Source: Acidihalobacter aeolianus
Lineage (GTDB): Bacteria; Pseudomonadota; Gammaproteobacteria; DSM-5130; Acidihalobacteraceae
Length of the DNA stretch: 64,000 bases
Direction of reading: 5' to 3'
Assembly: GCF_001753165.1 (NCBI RefSeq)
Contig: NZ_CP017448.1
Coordinates: 1,692,462 to 1,756,461 of the forward strand
Shown here: in pieces, positions 1 to 8,688 of the stretch
Position numbering within the stretch: position 1 is the stretch's first letter
Layout: every line of letters begins with the position of its first letter
Made by a program: the position numbers and the translations under genes
Notes under the pieces: model-generated
What the model saw: the letters and a program-made list of their open reading frames with translations, nothing else
The model's database searches: none
What the model was told of the DNA's origin: nothing

Positions 1-615
1 GTTCCGGCAGAGATTTTCGGCCTCTTCCAGGTAGTGTGTGGTCAGGATGATGGTAGTGCCCTGGGCGTTGACCTCGCGCAGGAAGGACCACATCGAACGG
101 CGGATCTCTATGTCCACGCCGGCGGTCGGTTCGTCCAGAATCAGCAGCCTGGGTTCGTGCACCAGTGCACGGGCGATCATCAGCCGGCGCTTCTGCCCCC
201 CGGAAAGGCTGCGGGCGATCTGGCGGCGCTTCTCCCACAAGCCGAGCTGCCGGAGATAGCGTTCCGCCCGAGCGCGGGCGGTCGCGCGATTGATTCCGTA
301 ATAACCGGCCTGGTTGATCAGCACTTCCTCGACCGGTTCGAACTGATTGAAGTTGAATTCCTGCGGTACCAGACCGATGAAGGTCTTCGCCTTCGATTTC
401 TGCGTATCGAGATCGCAACCGAAAATCCGCACCTCGCCGGATGTCTTGTTCACCAGCGAGCTGATGATGCCGATGGTGGTCGATTTCCCCGCCCCGTTGG
501 GCCCGAGGAGGGCGAAGAAATCCCCTTGTTCGACATCGAGATCGATACCCTTGAGGGCGACAAGGTTTTGGCCGTAAACCTTGCGTAAATTGCGGATAGA
601 TAGTGCCTTTGTCAT
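1..615 (-). CDS. ABC transporter ATP-binding protein (partial, YadG-like)
   Basis: This is the N-terminal 205 residues of an ABC ATPase that leaves the window at its C-terminus. Visible in order are a Walker A motif (GPNGAGKST) near residue 40, a Q-loop (VPQEF), the signature LSGGQ, a Walker B (LLILDEPTAGVD) and the H-loop region (LTTHYLEEAE). The close spacing and the TAGVD after Walker B resemble the YadG/CcmA/NodI-type export ATPases that pair with an ABC-2 membrane permease. The permease would lie beyond position 1. The start ATG at 613-615 gives the usual N-terminus. It is divergent from the peptidase gene 88 bp away. The substrate cannot be told from the sequence. Confidence 0.9.
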   Translation of the reverse strand, partial: MTKALSIRNLRKVYGQNLVALKGIDLDVEQGDFFALLGPNGAGKSTTIGIISSLVNKTSGEVRIFGCDLDTQKSKAKTFIGLVPQEFNFNQFEPVEEVLINQAGYYGINRATARARAERYLRQLGLWEKRRQIARSLSGGQKRRLMIARALVHEPRLLILDEPTAGVDIEIRRSMWSFLREVNAQGTTIILTTHYLEEAENLCRN

Positions 616-703
616 GCGCCGGCGGTTCTCTGGAGCAGGTGAAACAGAAGGGCGGGGAGTCTAACATAGACGCCTTTCGCCGACAGATTCCCGAGGAATG
701 CGC

Positions 704-2107
704 ATGGAAATTGGCCTGCCCGGCCTGACAGCCGGACCGATACCCGAGGATAGCCGGGTCACGGCAATCGAACCCGTATTGATCAAGAACTATCCGGCAT
801 GGCTGGAGGCCCAGCCCGAGCCCCTGGTCCGTTGGCTGCAGGACAGCGGCTTCAAACCCACGCACCGGGCGCATTGCCTGCTGCCACCCTATGCGGACGA
901 GGTATCCCGCGTCCTGGTCACCCTGGAAGATGCCGACGACATCTGGGGCCTGGGCGACCTTCCGTATCGTCTGCCGGAGGGGGACTACCTGCTCAAAGAC
1001 ATGCAGGGCGCCACGTTGGCCAGGCTGTCGACCGGCTGGGGACTGGGCGCCTACCGCTTCCAGCGCTACAAGGCGGCCAAGCGCGTACCCGCGTGCCTGC
1101 GGATCGAACAGACCGCGGTCTACGAGGCCGTCGCACGGGAGATCGCCGCCTGCTCGCTGGTTCGCGATCTCATCAACACCCCGGCGGAGGATATGGGACC
1201 GACACAGCTCGCTGCGGCCGCGCGTGAACTCGCCGACGAATTCAAGGCCGGTTGCGAGGTCATCGTCGGCGACCAGCTGCTCAGCCGCGGTTACCCCGCC
1301 ATCCATGCGGTCGGGCGGGCCAGCGTACACCCTCCGCGCCTGATCGACCTGCGCTGGGGCAGCACCGAACACCCGACCCTCGTGCTGGTCGGCAAGGGCG
1401 TGTGCTTCGACAGCGGCGGACTCGATCTGAAAAACGCGAGCGGCATGCGCCATATGAAAAAGGACATGGGCGGTGCCGCTCACGTGCTCGGCCTCGCGCG
1501 CATGGTCATGGCCCACCGGCTACCGGTGAATCTGCGCGTGCTGGTTCCGGCGGTCGAGAACGCCGTCTCCGGAGATGCCTTCCGCCCCGGGGACATCATC
1601 AGGACGCGCAAGGGCCTGACCGTGGAAATCGAGAACACCGACGCCGAAGGCCGCCTGGTGCTGTGCGACGCGCTGGCCGAGGCCGCACAGGACAAGCCCG
1701 CGCTGATCGTCGACTTCGCCACTCTGACCGGCGCCGCACGGGTCGCGCTGGGGACCGAATTGCCCGGATTTTTCACCCGCAGCGAGGCCCTCGCCAAGGG
1801 CGTGAGCGGTGCCGGCGAACGCACCCAGGACCCGCTCTGGCGCCTGCCGCTGTTCGACGACTACCGCTATCAGCTCGAAAGCCCGGTCGCCGATCTGCTC
1901 AACTGCAGCACGTCGCCGTTCGGCGGCGCCATCAACGCCGCGCTGTTCCTGGAAGCCTTCGTGCCCCCCGAAATCGAATGGCTGCACGTCGACCTGATGG
2001 CCTGGAACCTGCGCGCACGCCCCGGTCGGCCGCGCGGCGGCGAGGCCATGGGCCTGCGGGCGCTGTTCGCCTACCTCAACATGCGCTTCGGCGACGGCGA
2101 TGCCTGA
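704..2107 (+). CDS. M17 leucyl aminopeptidase family protein
   Basis: About 467 residues, a cytosolic metallo-aminopeptidase of family M17 that removes N-terminal residues from peptides. The C-terminal catalytic half carries the family metal and active-site signatures: GKGVCFDSGGLDLK followed by MKKDMGGA, and the M17 signature NTDAEGRLVL. The N-terminal domain is shorter and diverged, like the PepB-type relatives of PepA. Two in-frame ATGs occur, at 698 and 704. The GAGGA at 693-697 runs straight into the first, so 704 is the better start. It overlaps dusA by 8 bp, which suggests co-transcription. Peptide preference is unknown. Confidence 0.9.
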   Translation: MEIGLPGLTAGPIPEDSRVTAIEPVLIKNYPAWLEAQPEPLVRWLQDSGFKPTHRAHCLLPPYADEVSRVLVTLEDADDIWGLGDLPYRLPEGDYLLKDMQGATLARLSTGWGLGAYRFQRYKAAKRVPACLRIEQTAVYEAVAREIAACSLVRDLINTPAEDMGPTQLAAAARELADEFKAGCEVIVGDQLLSRGYPAIHAVGRASVHPPRLIDLRWGSTEHPTLVLVGKGVCFDSGGLDLKNASGMRHMKKDMGGAAHVLGLARMVMAHRLPVNLRVLVPAVENAVSGDAFRPGDIIRTRKGLTVEIENTDAEGRLVLCDALAEAAQDKPALIVDFATLTGAARVALGTELPGFFTRSEALAKGVSGAGERTQDPLWRLPLFDDYRYQLESPVADLLNCSTSPFGGAINAALFLEAFVPPEIEWLHVDLMAWNLRARPGRPRGGEAMGLRALFAYLNMRFGDGDA

Positions 2108-3110
2108 GTCCCGGCCAGATCTGAGCCGTCGACTCAGCGTGGCGCCGATGATGGACTACACGGACCGTCATGCGCGCTATCTGCTGCGACTGATCACCCG
2201 GCGCACCTTGCTGTACACCGAAATGGTCACCAGCGCCGCACTGACCCACGGCGATGCCGAGCGCCTGCTGGCCTTCAACGCAGAGGAACACCCCGTCGCG
2301 CTGCAGCTCGGCGGCAGCGACCCCGCTGAACTGGCAGCCGCGGCGCGACTGGGCGAGCACTTCGGCTACGACGAGATCAATCTCAACGTCGGCTGTCCGA
2401 GCGACCGCGTGCAAGCCGGGCGCTTCGGCGCCTGCCTGCTGGCGGAGCCCGACACCGTTGCCGACTGCATTGCCGCGATGCGCGACGTGACCGCACGTCC
2501 GGTCACGGTGAAAACCCGCATCGGGGTCGACGACCTGGACAGTTACGAGCACCTTTGCGCCTTCGTCGAGCGTGTCGCCGCGGCCGGCTGTGCGAGCTTC
2601 ATCCTGCATGCGCGCAAGGCCTGGCTGAAAGGGCTGAGCCCGCGCGAGAACCGCGACATACCGCCGCTCGACTACGCACGGGTCTATCGCCTGAAACGGG
2701 ATTTTCCGGATTTCGAGATCGCGATCAACGGCGGCATCGCCGACCTCGATGAGGCCCTGCTGCATCTGCGTCACGTCGACGGCGCGATGATCGGCCGCGC
2801 GGCCTACCACAACCCCTGGATGCTTGCCGAAGCGGATGCGCGGATTTTCGGTGAAACGCGGTCTATGACACCGACGCGCGCGTCCGTGCTGGCCGACTAC
2901 CGGGACTACTGCGAGCGCGAACTGGCGCGGGGCACGCCGCTGTCGCACATGACGCGCCACCTGATGGGACTGGTACAAGGCCTGCCCGGCGCACGCCGTT
3001 TCAGACGCATTCTCAGCGAGCAGGTACGCGGCAGCGGGGTCACGCCCCGTCTGATCGATACGGCCTGGGCCGCAATCGGCGAAATAGGCGAGGTCAGGAA
3101 CGCCGGCTGA
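2100..3110 (+). CDS. dusA: tRNA-dihydrouridine(20/20a) synthase DusA
   Basis: This 336-residue flavoenzyme reduces uridines 20 and 20a in the tRNA D-loop. It opens with the family signature LSVAPMMDYTDRH and contains LQLGGSDP, NLNVGCPSDRVQ (with the catalytic Cys in the GCPS motif), VKTRIGVDD, the HARKAWLKGLSP loop typical of the DusA class, and INGGI and MIGRAAYHNPW in the FMN phosphate-binding part. The length matches E. coli DusA. It starts inside the end of the peptidase gene and converges on the phosphatase gene with a 17-bp overlap. Confidence 0.95.
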   Translation: MPESRPDLSRRLSVAPMMDYTDRHARYLLRLITRRTLLYTEMVTSAALTHGDAERLLAFNAEEHPVALQLGGSDPAELAAAARLGEHFGYDEINLNVGCPSDRVQAGRFGACLLAEPDTVADCIAAMRDVTARPVTVKTRIGVDDLDSYEHLCAFVERVAAAGCASFILHARKAWLKGLSPRENRDIPPLDYARVYRLKRDFPDFEIAINGGIADLDEALLHLRHVDGAMIGRAAYHNPWMLAEADARIFGETRSMTPTRASVLADYRDYCERELARGTPLSHMTRHLMGLVQGLPGARRFRRILSEQVRGSGVTPRLIDTAWAAIGEIGEVRNAG

Positions 3111-3888
3111 CGGGGCCGTTGCTGCCCAGTCCGGGCGGGGCACCGGCGGGGAAGCGGTGTACGACCACCTCCGGCTGAACCTGCAGCAAGGTCAGGCTGG
3201 CCTGCTGGAAGCGCGTCGCGTAGACCGCACCGGTATCGATGAAATAGACATTGCCTGCCTGCCGCGGTTCGCCGATGGGCGTGTGTCCGCACACAAGCAG
3301 TTCCAGGCCGTCCACCGGCAACACCGCTTCGCCGCGGCGCACGCAGCCTATTCGGCTGCGCGCCCAAAGCGCGTGGTCGCGCAGCGCCGGATCCACGGCC
3401 AGATCCGCCACGAAATCAGCCCAAGGCAAATCCTCGGGGACATCGGCATGCACGACGCCGACCAGACCGCACTCGGTCTCGATTTCCAGGGCGTAGGGCA
3501 GGGCGGCGATCGCCTCGCGGCAGCGCTCGCGCCAGGATTCGGGCAACGCCAGCCACCATTCCCCACCGCAGCCGCCAACCCAGTCCGCGGCCAGGGCTGA
3601 ATCTTCTCCGCTGTCGAGCAGCATCTGCTCATGATTACCCCGGACCGCATATACCCAGGGGTGTGCAAGGAACTCAGCCACCCGAGGCGACTCGGGACCC
3701 CGGTCGATCAGGTCGCCTACCGATATCAGTCTGTCCCGGCTCGGATCGAAGTCCAGCGACTCGAGCGACTGTTCCAGCAGCGGAAACATGCCATGCAGGT
3801 CGCCCATACAAAAATCGCGGCCGGATGCGTTGCGCGGCAGGCGCGTGAACGTGGCCGGTTTGTCCGAATTGACTGATATCGATCCCAT
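3094..3888 (-). CDS. PrpA/ApaH-like metallophosphoesterase
   Basis: About 264 residues, a calcineurin-type phosphoesterase. The metal-binding motifs appear in order: GDLHG, GDLIDRGP, RGNHE, a histidine in VVHAD and CGHTPIG. This is the bacteriophage-lambda/PrpA subgroup, which includes Ser/Thr protein phosphatases and symmetrical Ap4A hydrolases. Motifs alone do not separate the two activities. The ORF could start at 3960, but the conserved domain begins close after the ATG at 3886-3888, so that start is preferred. It overlaps the 3' end of dusA on the opposite strand. Confidence 0.85.
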   Translation of the reverse strand: MGSISVNSDKPATFTRLPRNASGRDFCMGDLHGMFPLLEQSLESLDFDPSRDRLISVGDLIDRGPESPRVAEFLAHPWVYAVRGNHEQMLLDSGEDSALAADWVGGCGGEWWLALPESWRERCREAIAALPYALEIETECGLVGVVHADVPEDLPWADFVADLAVDPALRDHALWARSRIGCVRRGEAVLPVDGLELLVCGHTPIGEPRQAGNVYFIDTGAVYATRFQQASLTLLQVQPEVVVHRFPAGAPPGLGSNGPVSRRS

Positions 3889-4003
3889 CGTGCGACCAGA
3901 CTCCTGAATATCCAAGCGACGCACGGCCTTTGCAAACGATAAGCCGTACAAAGAAGGCATGTTACATCGCGGTGACCACGAATGGGTGCAAGTACTGTGC
4001 TAT

Positions 4004-4150
4004 GGCCTGTTCACACGATGCGGCGGGGCGCTTTTTTGCGTCTCAAGGTGTCGCCGTTCGCTCATGTGGCCGGCCATACCGCGCTCACGGCGCTTGGCGA
4101 GTCACGAAAAGTGGCTCCGGCAGCGCCCCGCCGCATCGTGTGAACAGGCC
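4004..4150. repeat. 147-bp element with perfect 29-bp inverted terminal repeats
   Basis: Positions 4004-4032 and 4122-4150 are exact reverse complements (29 of 29 bases), separated by 89 bp. The outer end is GGCCTGTTCACACGATGCGG. The interior contains a smaller stem (cgccgt/acggcg) around the palindrome TGGCCGGCCA, so the whole unit can fold into a branched cruciform. It ends one base before the cyaY stop codon and carries no ORF. It could be a miniature transposable element, a REP-like palindrome or an unusual terminator; no flanking target duplication is evident. Confidence 0.75.
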
Positions 4151-4486
4151 CTAGAGAGGCCCCTTGAGATGTACCTGCGTCCCGGTTTGCTGCGAAAACA
4201 CGCGGCTCAGCACCTCGGTCAATACCTCGCCGCTGCGGTCGTCGACCCAGGCATCCCGGGTCGCATCGTAGGAGAAATGTGCGGGGCCCTCGGGTGAGGC
4301 GACCCACAGCTGCTGCACCGGCTCCTGGCGGTTGATGATCAGCACCGCTCCGCTGTCGAAATCGACGCGCAGCACACCATCGATCAGGTCTGCATCGAGA
4401 TCCGCAAGTGCGTCCTCGTCGCCGAGTCGTTCGAGCAGGGATTCAAGCACCCGTTCGGCACGCAATGCGAAGGATATTTCGCTCAT
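4151..4486 (-). CDS. cyaY: Iron donor protein CyaY (bacterial frataxin)
   Basis: This 111-residue frataxin homologue regulates iron delivery to the IscS/IscU iron-sulfur assembly machinery. The N-terminal helix is rich in Glu and Asp (LGDEDALADLDADLIDGVL), the acidic iron-binding ridge of the family. The beta-sheet holds the conserved NRQEPVQQLWVASP stretch, and the length is normal. The ORF extends upstream to 4534, but alignment to the family and the ATG at 4484-4486 favour the shorter form. It lies 28 bp downstream of the DUF423 gene on the same strand. Its stop codon directly abuts the 29-bp inverted repeat. Confidence 0.93.
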   Translation of the reverse strand: MSEISFALRAERVLESLLERLGDEDALADLDADLIDGVLRVDFDSGAVLIINRQEPVQQLWVASPEGPAHFSYDATRDAWVDDRSGEVLTEVLSRVFSQQTGTQVHLKGPL

Positions 4487-4514
4487 AAGATCAGTCTCGC
4501 TCCAATGGGGTTGC

Positions 4515-4901
4515 TCAGTGCAACTTCGGCGCACCCTTGATCGCCGCCACCGTGAACAGCAGCCACGACAGGATCAGGGAACTGCCGCCGAAGGGTGTGA
4601 CGATGGCCACGCCGTGCAGCCCAGCGAGCACCAGGATGTACAAGCTGCCGCTGAACATCAGCGTGCCGGCAAACATCAGCCAGCCAGCAGCCAGCAGCCA
4701 GCGGCTGCGGCCGAGATGGGCCGCAGCCAACCCGATCAGGATCAGGCCCAGGGCATGGTACATCTCGAAGCGCAGCGCGATGTTGAAGATGCGGAACAAG
4801 TGCGCATCCACCTCGGCATGCACAACATGGTCGCTAAGCGCACCCATCATGATATCGATCATGCCGAGTGCGGCGCCCAGCGCAACGAAGGTTCGGTTCA
4901 T
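4515..4901 (-). CDS. DUF423 family small membrane protein
   Basis: This 128-residue integral membrane protein of the YgdD/DUF423 family has four hydrophobic segments and the family ending GVAIVTPFGGSSLILSW. The usual N-terminal GAFGAHGL motif is altered to GALSDHVV, so this is a diverged member. The function is unknown. It precedes cyaY by 28 bp on the same strand and probably shares a transcript with it. Confidence 0.85.
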   Translation of the reverse strand: MNRTFVALGAALGMIDIMMGALSDHVVHAEVDAHLFRIFNIALRFEMYHALGLILIGLAAAHLGRSRWLLAAGWLMFAGTLMFSGSLYILVLAGLHGVAIVTPFGGSSLILSWLLFTVAAIKGAPKLH

Positions 4902-4960
4902 TGTGGAAACTCCTGGCGGTTTTCTATAGTACGTTTTTCGACAAACTCAGGTGATTCGAT

Positions 4961-5446
4961 ATGCCCAGCTTCGACGTAGTTTCAGAGGTCGACCAGCACG
5001 AACTGGCCAACGCACTCGATCAGGCCAACCGCGAGATCGACACCCGCTACGACTTCAAAGGCGCCGAGGCGCGGATCGAAAAGAGCGGCGAGCAAGGTCT
5101 CCAGCTCGAGGCGCAGAGCGAGTTCCAGATCGAGCAGATGATGGACATTCTGCTCAAGAAAATCGCCAAGCGCGGTATCGACGTACGCTGTATCGAACGC
5201 GGCAAGCTGACCGAAACCGGCCGGCGCGCAATGCTCGACATCGACGTCAAGCAGGGTATCGACAGCGACACCGCCAAACGCATGGTCAAGGCGGTCAAGG
5301 ACAGCAAGCTCAAGGTCCAGGCGGCCATCCAGGGCGACAAACTGCGAGTCACCGGCAAGAGCCGGGACGATCTGCAGCAGATCATCGCACTGCTGCGCGG
5401 GGGCGACTGGGGAAGACCGCTGCAGTTCGAAAACCTGCGCGACTGA
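4961..5446 (+). CDS. yajQ: YajQ family nucleotide-binding protein
   Basis: This 161-residue protein matches YajQ/UPF0234 over its full length, from MPSFDVVSEVDQHE through RYDFKG to the C-terminal RDDLQQIIALLR. Members have two ferredoxin-like domains and some bind cyclic di-GMP and act with LysR regulators; others have been linked to RNA binding. It starts 59 bp from the divergent DUF423 gene and ends 3 bp before the stop of the convergent gene at 5450. There are no unusual features. Confidence 0.93.
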   Translation: MPSFDVVSEVDQHELANALDQANREIDTRYDFKGAEARIEKSGEQGLQLEAQSEFQIEQMMDILLKKIAKRGIDVRCIERGKLTETGRRAMLDIDVKQGIDSDTAKRMVKAVKDSKLKVQAAIQGDKLRVTGKSRDDLQQIIALLRGGDWGRPLQFENLRD

Positions 5447-5449
5447 CCC

Positions 5450-5776
5450 TCAGGACTCCTCCTCGATCATCGAATCCGGCTCCCAGCCCAGTGCGCGGGC
5501 GCGTTCCATGGCTTCGCGATGGATGCGCTCGTGGCGCGCGCGGATATCCTCAGGCAGCGCTTCGACCCGGTAATGATGCTGCGCCCACAACTCGCTGGTC
5601 TTGTCGTACAGCATCTGCATGCGGCCGGCATCCCAGCCCGCGCAGGTTTCTGTTTCCGGCAGCAGGCCAAAAATCCAGGCATCCTTGACGATGGCACCGG
5701 TGGGAGTCATGCCACCGAAGTCGTCCTTGTCGATGCCGACGTAAGTACGTTTCTGCGGGTGTCCTGGCATCTTCAT
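5450..5776 (-). CDS. Conserved hypothetical protein
   Basis: A 108-residue soluble protein that I do not recognise by name. The N-terminal half is basic (KMPGHPQKRTYVGIDK) and then shows the phrase DDFGGMTPTGAIVKDAWIFGLLPE. The C-terminal third is a highly charged helix (RARHERIHREAMERARALGW). It has no signal peptide or membrane segment. Two ATGs are possible (5776 or 5770). Longer readings upstream to 6025 run into the rsmJ end and look spurious. It is convergent with yajQ with only 3 bp between stop codons. Confidence 0.7.
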   Translation of the reverse strand: MKMPGHPQKRTYVGIDKDDFGGMTPTGAIVKDAWIFGLLPETETCAGWDAGRMQMLYDKTSELWAQHHYRVEALPEDIRARHERIHREAMERARALGWEPDSMIEEES

Positions 5777-5855
5777 GTATTCCGTCTGATGTATGAATGG
5801 CTGCGATGCTACACCAAACGCCACCATCGCTTGAATCGCGTGAGTAAGGCTGCCC

Positions 5856-6686
5856 TTAGCTTGAGGGCTGATCTGCCTGCGGTGCATAAAGGTCGTAACG
5901 GGTATTCGGCCCTTCCACACACCCCAGCGGTGCAGGCCCAGGCAGGGCGGGGGCACCACCGGGGCGCTTGACCGCCACTCGGCGCATGCCGCTGGCGAGC
6001 GCAGCCGCCAGCAGATCGCCCGCATCCGGATCGTCGCCCACCAGATCGCGCACCATGCGCATTTCCTTCTTCACCAGGGCGGACTTGCTGCGATGCGGAT
6101 ACATCGGATCGAGATAGATCACGTCGGCGTCACGGGCAAGCTGCGCCAACTCGTGGCGCGCATCGCCCTGCAGCACGCTGACCCGCTCGGCGACCGGTGC
6201 CGGCGCAGTGCGTAACAGGCCGTCGCGCAGCAGCAGCGCCATCACCGCCGAACGCTCGATCATCAGCACCTCGCAACCCAGCTGCGCGAGTACCGCTCCG
6301 TCGCGTCCCAGCCCCGCAGTGGCGTCGACGACCTTCGGTGCGTGTCCGGGTTTCAGACCCACCGCACGCGCCAGCGGCTGTTTCCTTCCGGCCTGACGCA
6401 GACGCGTAGCCGTCGCGCCCAGGGAAAAATCCAGGCGCAGCGGGGTAAATCCCGCTGCCGCCGGGGCACGGAGCTCCCACCCCGCAGCACCCAGCCAGAG
6501 CCCGTAGAAATCGGCGGACGGCGCGTCGACCGGAGGCAGGCCAAAGCCCTCGGCCACAACGCCGATGTCGTCCCAACCGGCCTGCCTGTCGCCACCGACC
6601 CAGAAACCCGGCGGCAGCGAAGTCGCCGCACGTGGCGCAGATGCGAGCATAAAATCGGCGAGGTTCAGTGACTTGTCAGCGTTCAT
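5856..6686 (-). CDS. rsmJ: 16S rRNA (guanine1516-N2)-methyltransferase RsmJ
   Basis: A 276-residue class I SAM-dependent methyltransferase that modifies G1516 of 16S rRNA. The family blocks are clear: FSLGATATRLRQAG, KVVDATAGLGRDGAVLAQLG (SAM-binding motif I), the catalytic-loop motif LDPMYPHR followed by KSALVKKEMR, and VAVKRPG near the C-terminus. The length is slightly above the E. coli protein because of an extra N-terminal segment. It is divergent from tRNA-Ser. Confidence 0.92.
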   Translation of the reverse strand: MNADKSLNLADFMLASAPRAATSLPPGFWVGGDRQAGWDDIGVVAEGFGLPPVDAPSADFYGLWLGAAGWELRAPAAAGFTPLRLDFSLGATATRLRQAGRKQPLARAVGLKPGHAPKVVDATAGLGRDGAVLAQLGCEVLMIERSAVMALLLRDGLLRTAPAPVAERVSVLQGDARHELAQLARDADVIYLDPMYPHRSKSALVKKEMRMVRDLVGDDPDAGDLLAAALASGMRRVAVKRPGGAPALPGPAPLGCVEGPNTRYDLYAPQADQPSS

Positions 6687-6813
6687 CGTCGGCCATGGCT
6701 GTGTGCCCCGCAGGATAACCCTACTGTGACTTACAGACTACTTCGGTTATCCTTGCCCCGCCTTGAGGGCGCTACGGGTGGCATAACCGCACCCGCAACC
6801 TTGTCGGGCATCC

Positions 6814-6901
6814 GGAAGAGTGGCCGAGTGGTTGAAGGCACCGGTCTTGAAAACCGGCAACGGGCAACCGTTCGTGGGTTCGAATCCCACCTCTTCCGCC
6901 A
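6814..6901 (+). tRNA. tRNA-Ser (anticodon TGA)
   Basis: An 88-nt tRNA with acceptor stem GGAAGAG/CTCTTCC, D-loop region TGGCCGAGTGGTTGAAGGC and anticodon stem CCGGT/ACCGG with loop CTTGAAA, giving anticodon TGA at 6848-6850. A long variable arm typical of class II serine tRNAs and the T-loop GTTCGAATC are present. Discriminator G and an encoded CCA end at 6901. It reads UCA and related serine codons. Confidence 0.98.
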
Positions 6902-6996
6902 TCATCCTGCCGCCGCGGCAGCCCTCAACGCTGTGCTACCATCCCGCGCGATGCCGTACGCGCCCGCCATCCTTCTGCCCATACGCTCCGCTCCTC

Positions 6997-7911
6997 ATGC
7001 CTGAGGCGGGCAAGCCGCCGCTTGCGGCCAGATACTGGGCGGGATGGATACTCGTCGGGCTGATCTGGACGACGCATCTGCTGCTGCCGCGAGCCTTGCG
7101 TCGTCGCCTCGGCCGCGGCATCGGCACGCTGGCGTGGCATTTCAATCGCACGCCGCGCCGCGTGGCGCTGGTCAACCTGAGCCGATGCCTGCCCGAACTG
7201 GACGAAGCCGCCCGCGAGGCCCTGCTGCGCGAGCATTTCAGACTGATGGGGCAGGGCGTATGGGACTATCCGCTCCCCTGGTTCGGCAGCCGTGTCAGGC
7301 TAGCCCGCGAGATCGCCATCGACGGACTGGAGCATCTGAATGCCGCACGTGCGCAGGGACGTTCCGTGATCCTGATGGTGGCGCACACCGCCGCCCTGGA
7401 CATCGCACCGCCACGACTGGCCATGGAGGTGACCATGGCCGGCCCTTACAACCCCTTCGGCAATGTGCTGGCCGACTGGCTGATCGGCCACGGCCGCAGC
7501 CGCTTTGGCAACACCCCGATCTCGCGGGAATCCGGCTTGCGTGGGCTGCTGCGCGCGCTGCGCGGCGGCGGCGTGCTGTATTACCTGGCGGACGAGGATT
7601 ACGGCCGCGAACGCTCCGAGTTCGTGTCATTCTTCGGCCAGACCAAGGCAACGCTGCCCATCATCGGCCGGCTCGCCGGGGCGAGCGGCGCCGTGGCGCT
7701 GCCGACGATGACGGTGTACGACGAGACAGCCGGACGCTATCGGGTGATCATCGACCCGCCGCTCGCCGATTTTCCGACCGGGGACCCTGCACAGGATGCC
7801 CGGCGCATGAACGAGGCGCTGGAGCATCAGATCCGGCGCTACCCGGCACATTACCTGTGGACGCTGAAACTGTTCCGCACGCGTCCCGAGGGCGAGGAAA
7901 GCTGGTACTGA
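6997..7911 (+). CDS. LpxL/HtrB-type lipid A acyltransferase family protein
   Basis: About 304 residues, a LPLAT-superfamily acyltransferase. A membrane anchor lies near residues 12-32. The catalytic HX4D-type motif reads HTAALD, followed by the substrate-binding block MAGPYNPFGN and the YLADEDYGRER segment where LpxL has its conserved aspartates. Family members transfer secondary acyl chains to Kdo2-lipid IVA at the inner membrane. The ORF runs upstream through the tRNA, but that reading is an artefact. The ATG at 6997 begins a normal N-terminus. A paralogue making other acyl lipids is possible. Confidence 0.85.
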   Translation: MPEAGKPPLAARYWAGWILVGLIWTTHLLLPRALRRRLGRGIGTLAWHFNRTPRRVALVNLSRCLPELDEAAREALLREHFRLMGQGVWDYPLPWFGSRVRLAREIAIDGLEHLNAARAQGRSVILMVAHTAALDIAPPRLAMEVTMAGPYNPFGNVLADWLIGHGRSRFGNTPISRESGLRGLLRALRGGGVLYYLADEDYGRERSEFVSFFGQTKATLPIIGRLAGASGAVALPTMTVYDETAGRYRVIIDPPLADFPTGDPAQDARRMNEALEHQIRRYPAHYLWTLKLFRTRPEGEESWY

Positions 7912-7915
7912 TGGG

Positions 7916-8590
7916 TTATTCGCGACGCAGCACGCGGTCGACCAGAACATTGAACCAGCGGTTGCTGCGGAAACTCGAACGAATGTCGTCCTGGCTGTAT
8001 TCGGTGCGAATCCAGTCCTCTAGACTGATGGCGGACTTACACCGGGCAGCGAGATAGCGTTCGAAGAAATGATCGAGTATGCCGGTGCGCGCGTGCCGAT
8101 AGTGCCAGAATGGCCATAGGCGAAGCTGGCGGGTGTCTTCCAGGGGAATATTTTCCATCCAGTGGAGATACAAGGTCGCCATGAATCCCGCGCGGTCAGC
8201 GCCCGACATACAGTGAAACAGGGCGGGATATTCGATCTCGGCGAGCAGGCGCCTGGCCTCCAGCAACACCTCGGGGCGGTGTGTGTCGCGCGAGAAAAAG
8301 CGCAGGTCGATGTGTTTCACCCCCTCCCGCGCGCACAGCTCGCGTTCGAGGGCCAGGGTAGGGGTATCGACCGGTCCGCGCAGGTTGACCACGGTGCGCA
8401 GACCGTCACGGCGGATGTGCTTCACCAGGGTCCAGGGCGGCAGCTGCCCGGAGCGAAAGGCATGCTGCCCCACGCGGTGGTAATTGGTAGTCAGCAGAAT
8501 GCGCACCCAGCCGTGCTCGTGGATCAGCGCGTGCCAATAGGCCCAGAGACGTTGCCGCGGGCTGAGCTTGGGTGGATGCGGGTCCGGCAT
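7916..8590 (-). CDS. Dual-specificity/tyrosine phosphatase-like protein
   Basis: A 224-residue protein with the cysteine phosphatase signature CX5R in HCMSGADRAG and an upstream VVNLRG motif typical of DSP-like phosphatases. The probable general-acid aspartate lies in the LRFFSRDTHRPE region. There is no signal peptide. It ends 4 bp from the stop of the acyltransferase gene, convergently. Related enzymes dephosphorylate proteins or phospho-sugars; one plausible link is to lipopolysaccharide modification, but the substrate is unknown. Confidence 0.8.
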   Translation of the reverse strand: MPDPHPPKLSPRQRLWAYWHALIHEHGWVRILLTTNYHRVGQHAFRSGQLPPWTLVKHIRRDGLRTVVNLRGPVDTPTLALERELCAREGVKHIDLRFFSRDTHRPEVLLEARRLLAEIEYPALFHCMSGADRAGFMATLYLHWMENIPLEDTRQLRLWPFWHYRHARTGILDHFFERYLAARCKSAISLEDWIRTEYSQDDIRSSFRSNRWFNVLVDRVLRRE

Positions 8591-8688
8591 GATGTGGTGC
8601 GAAGATGCAATGCGTGACGGGCCGCATAGTTTACGTGAACTCGCCTGCTGGCGGGCTCCAGATTTACTGACGACAAGGCTATCCGGCG

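Noticed and set aside
6820-6996. N-terminal extension of the acyltransferase ORF through tRNA-Ser
   Set aside because: The extension translates the tRNA gene; the ATG at 6997 fits the family.
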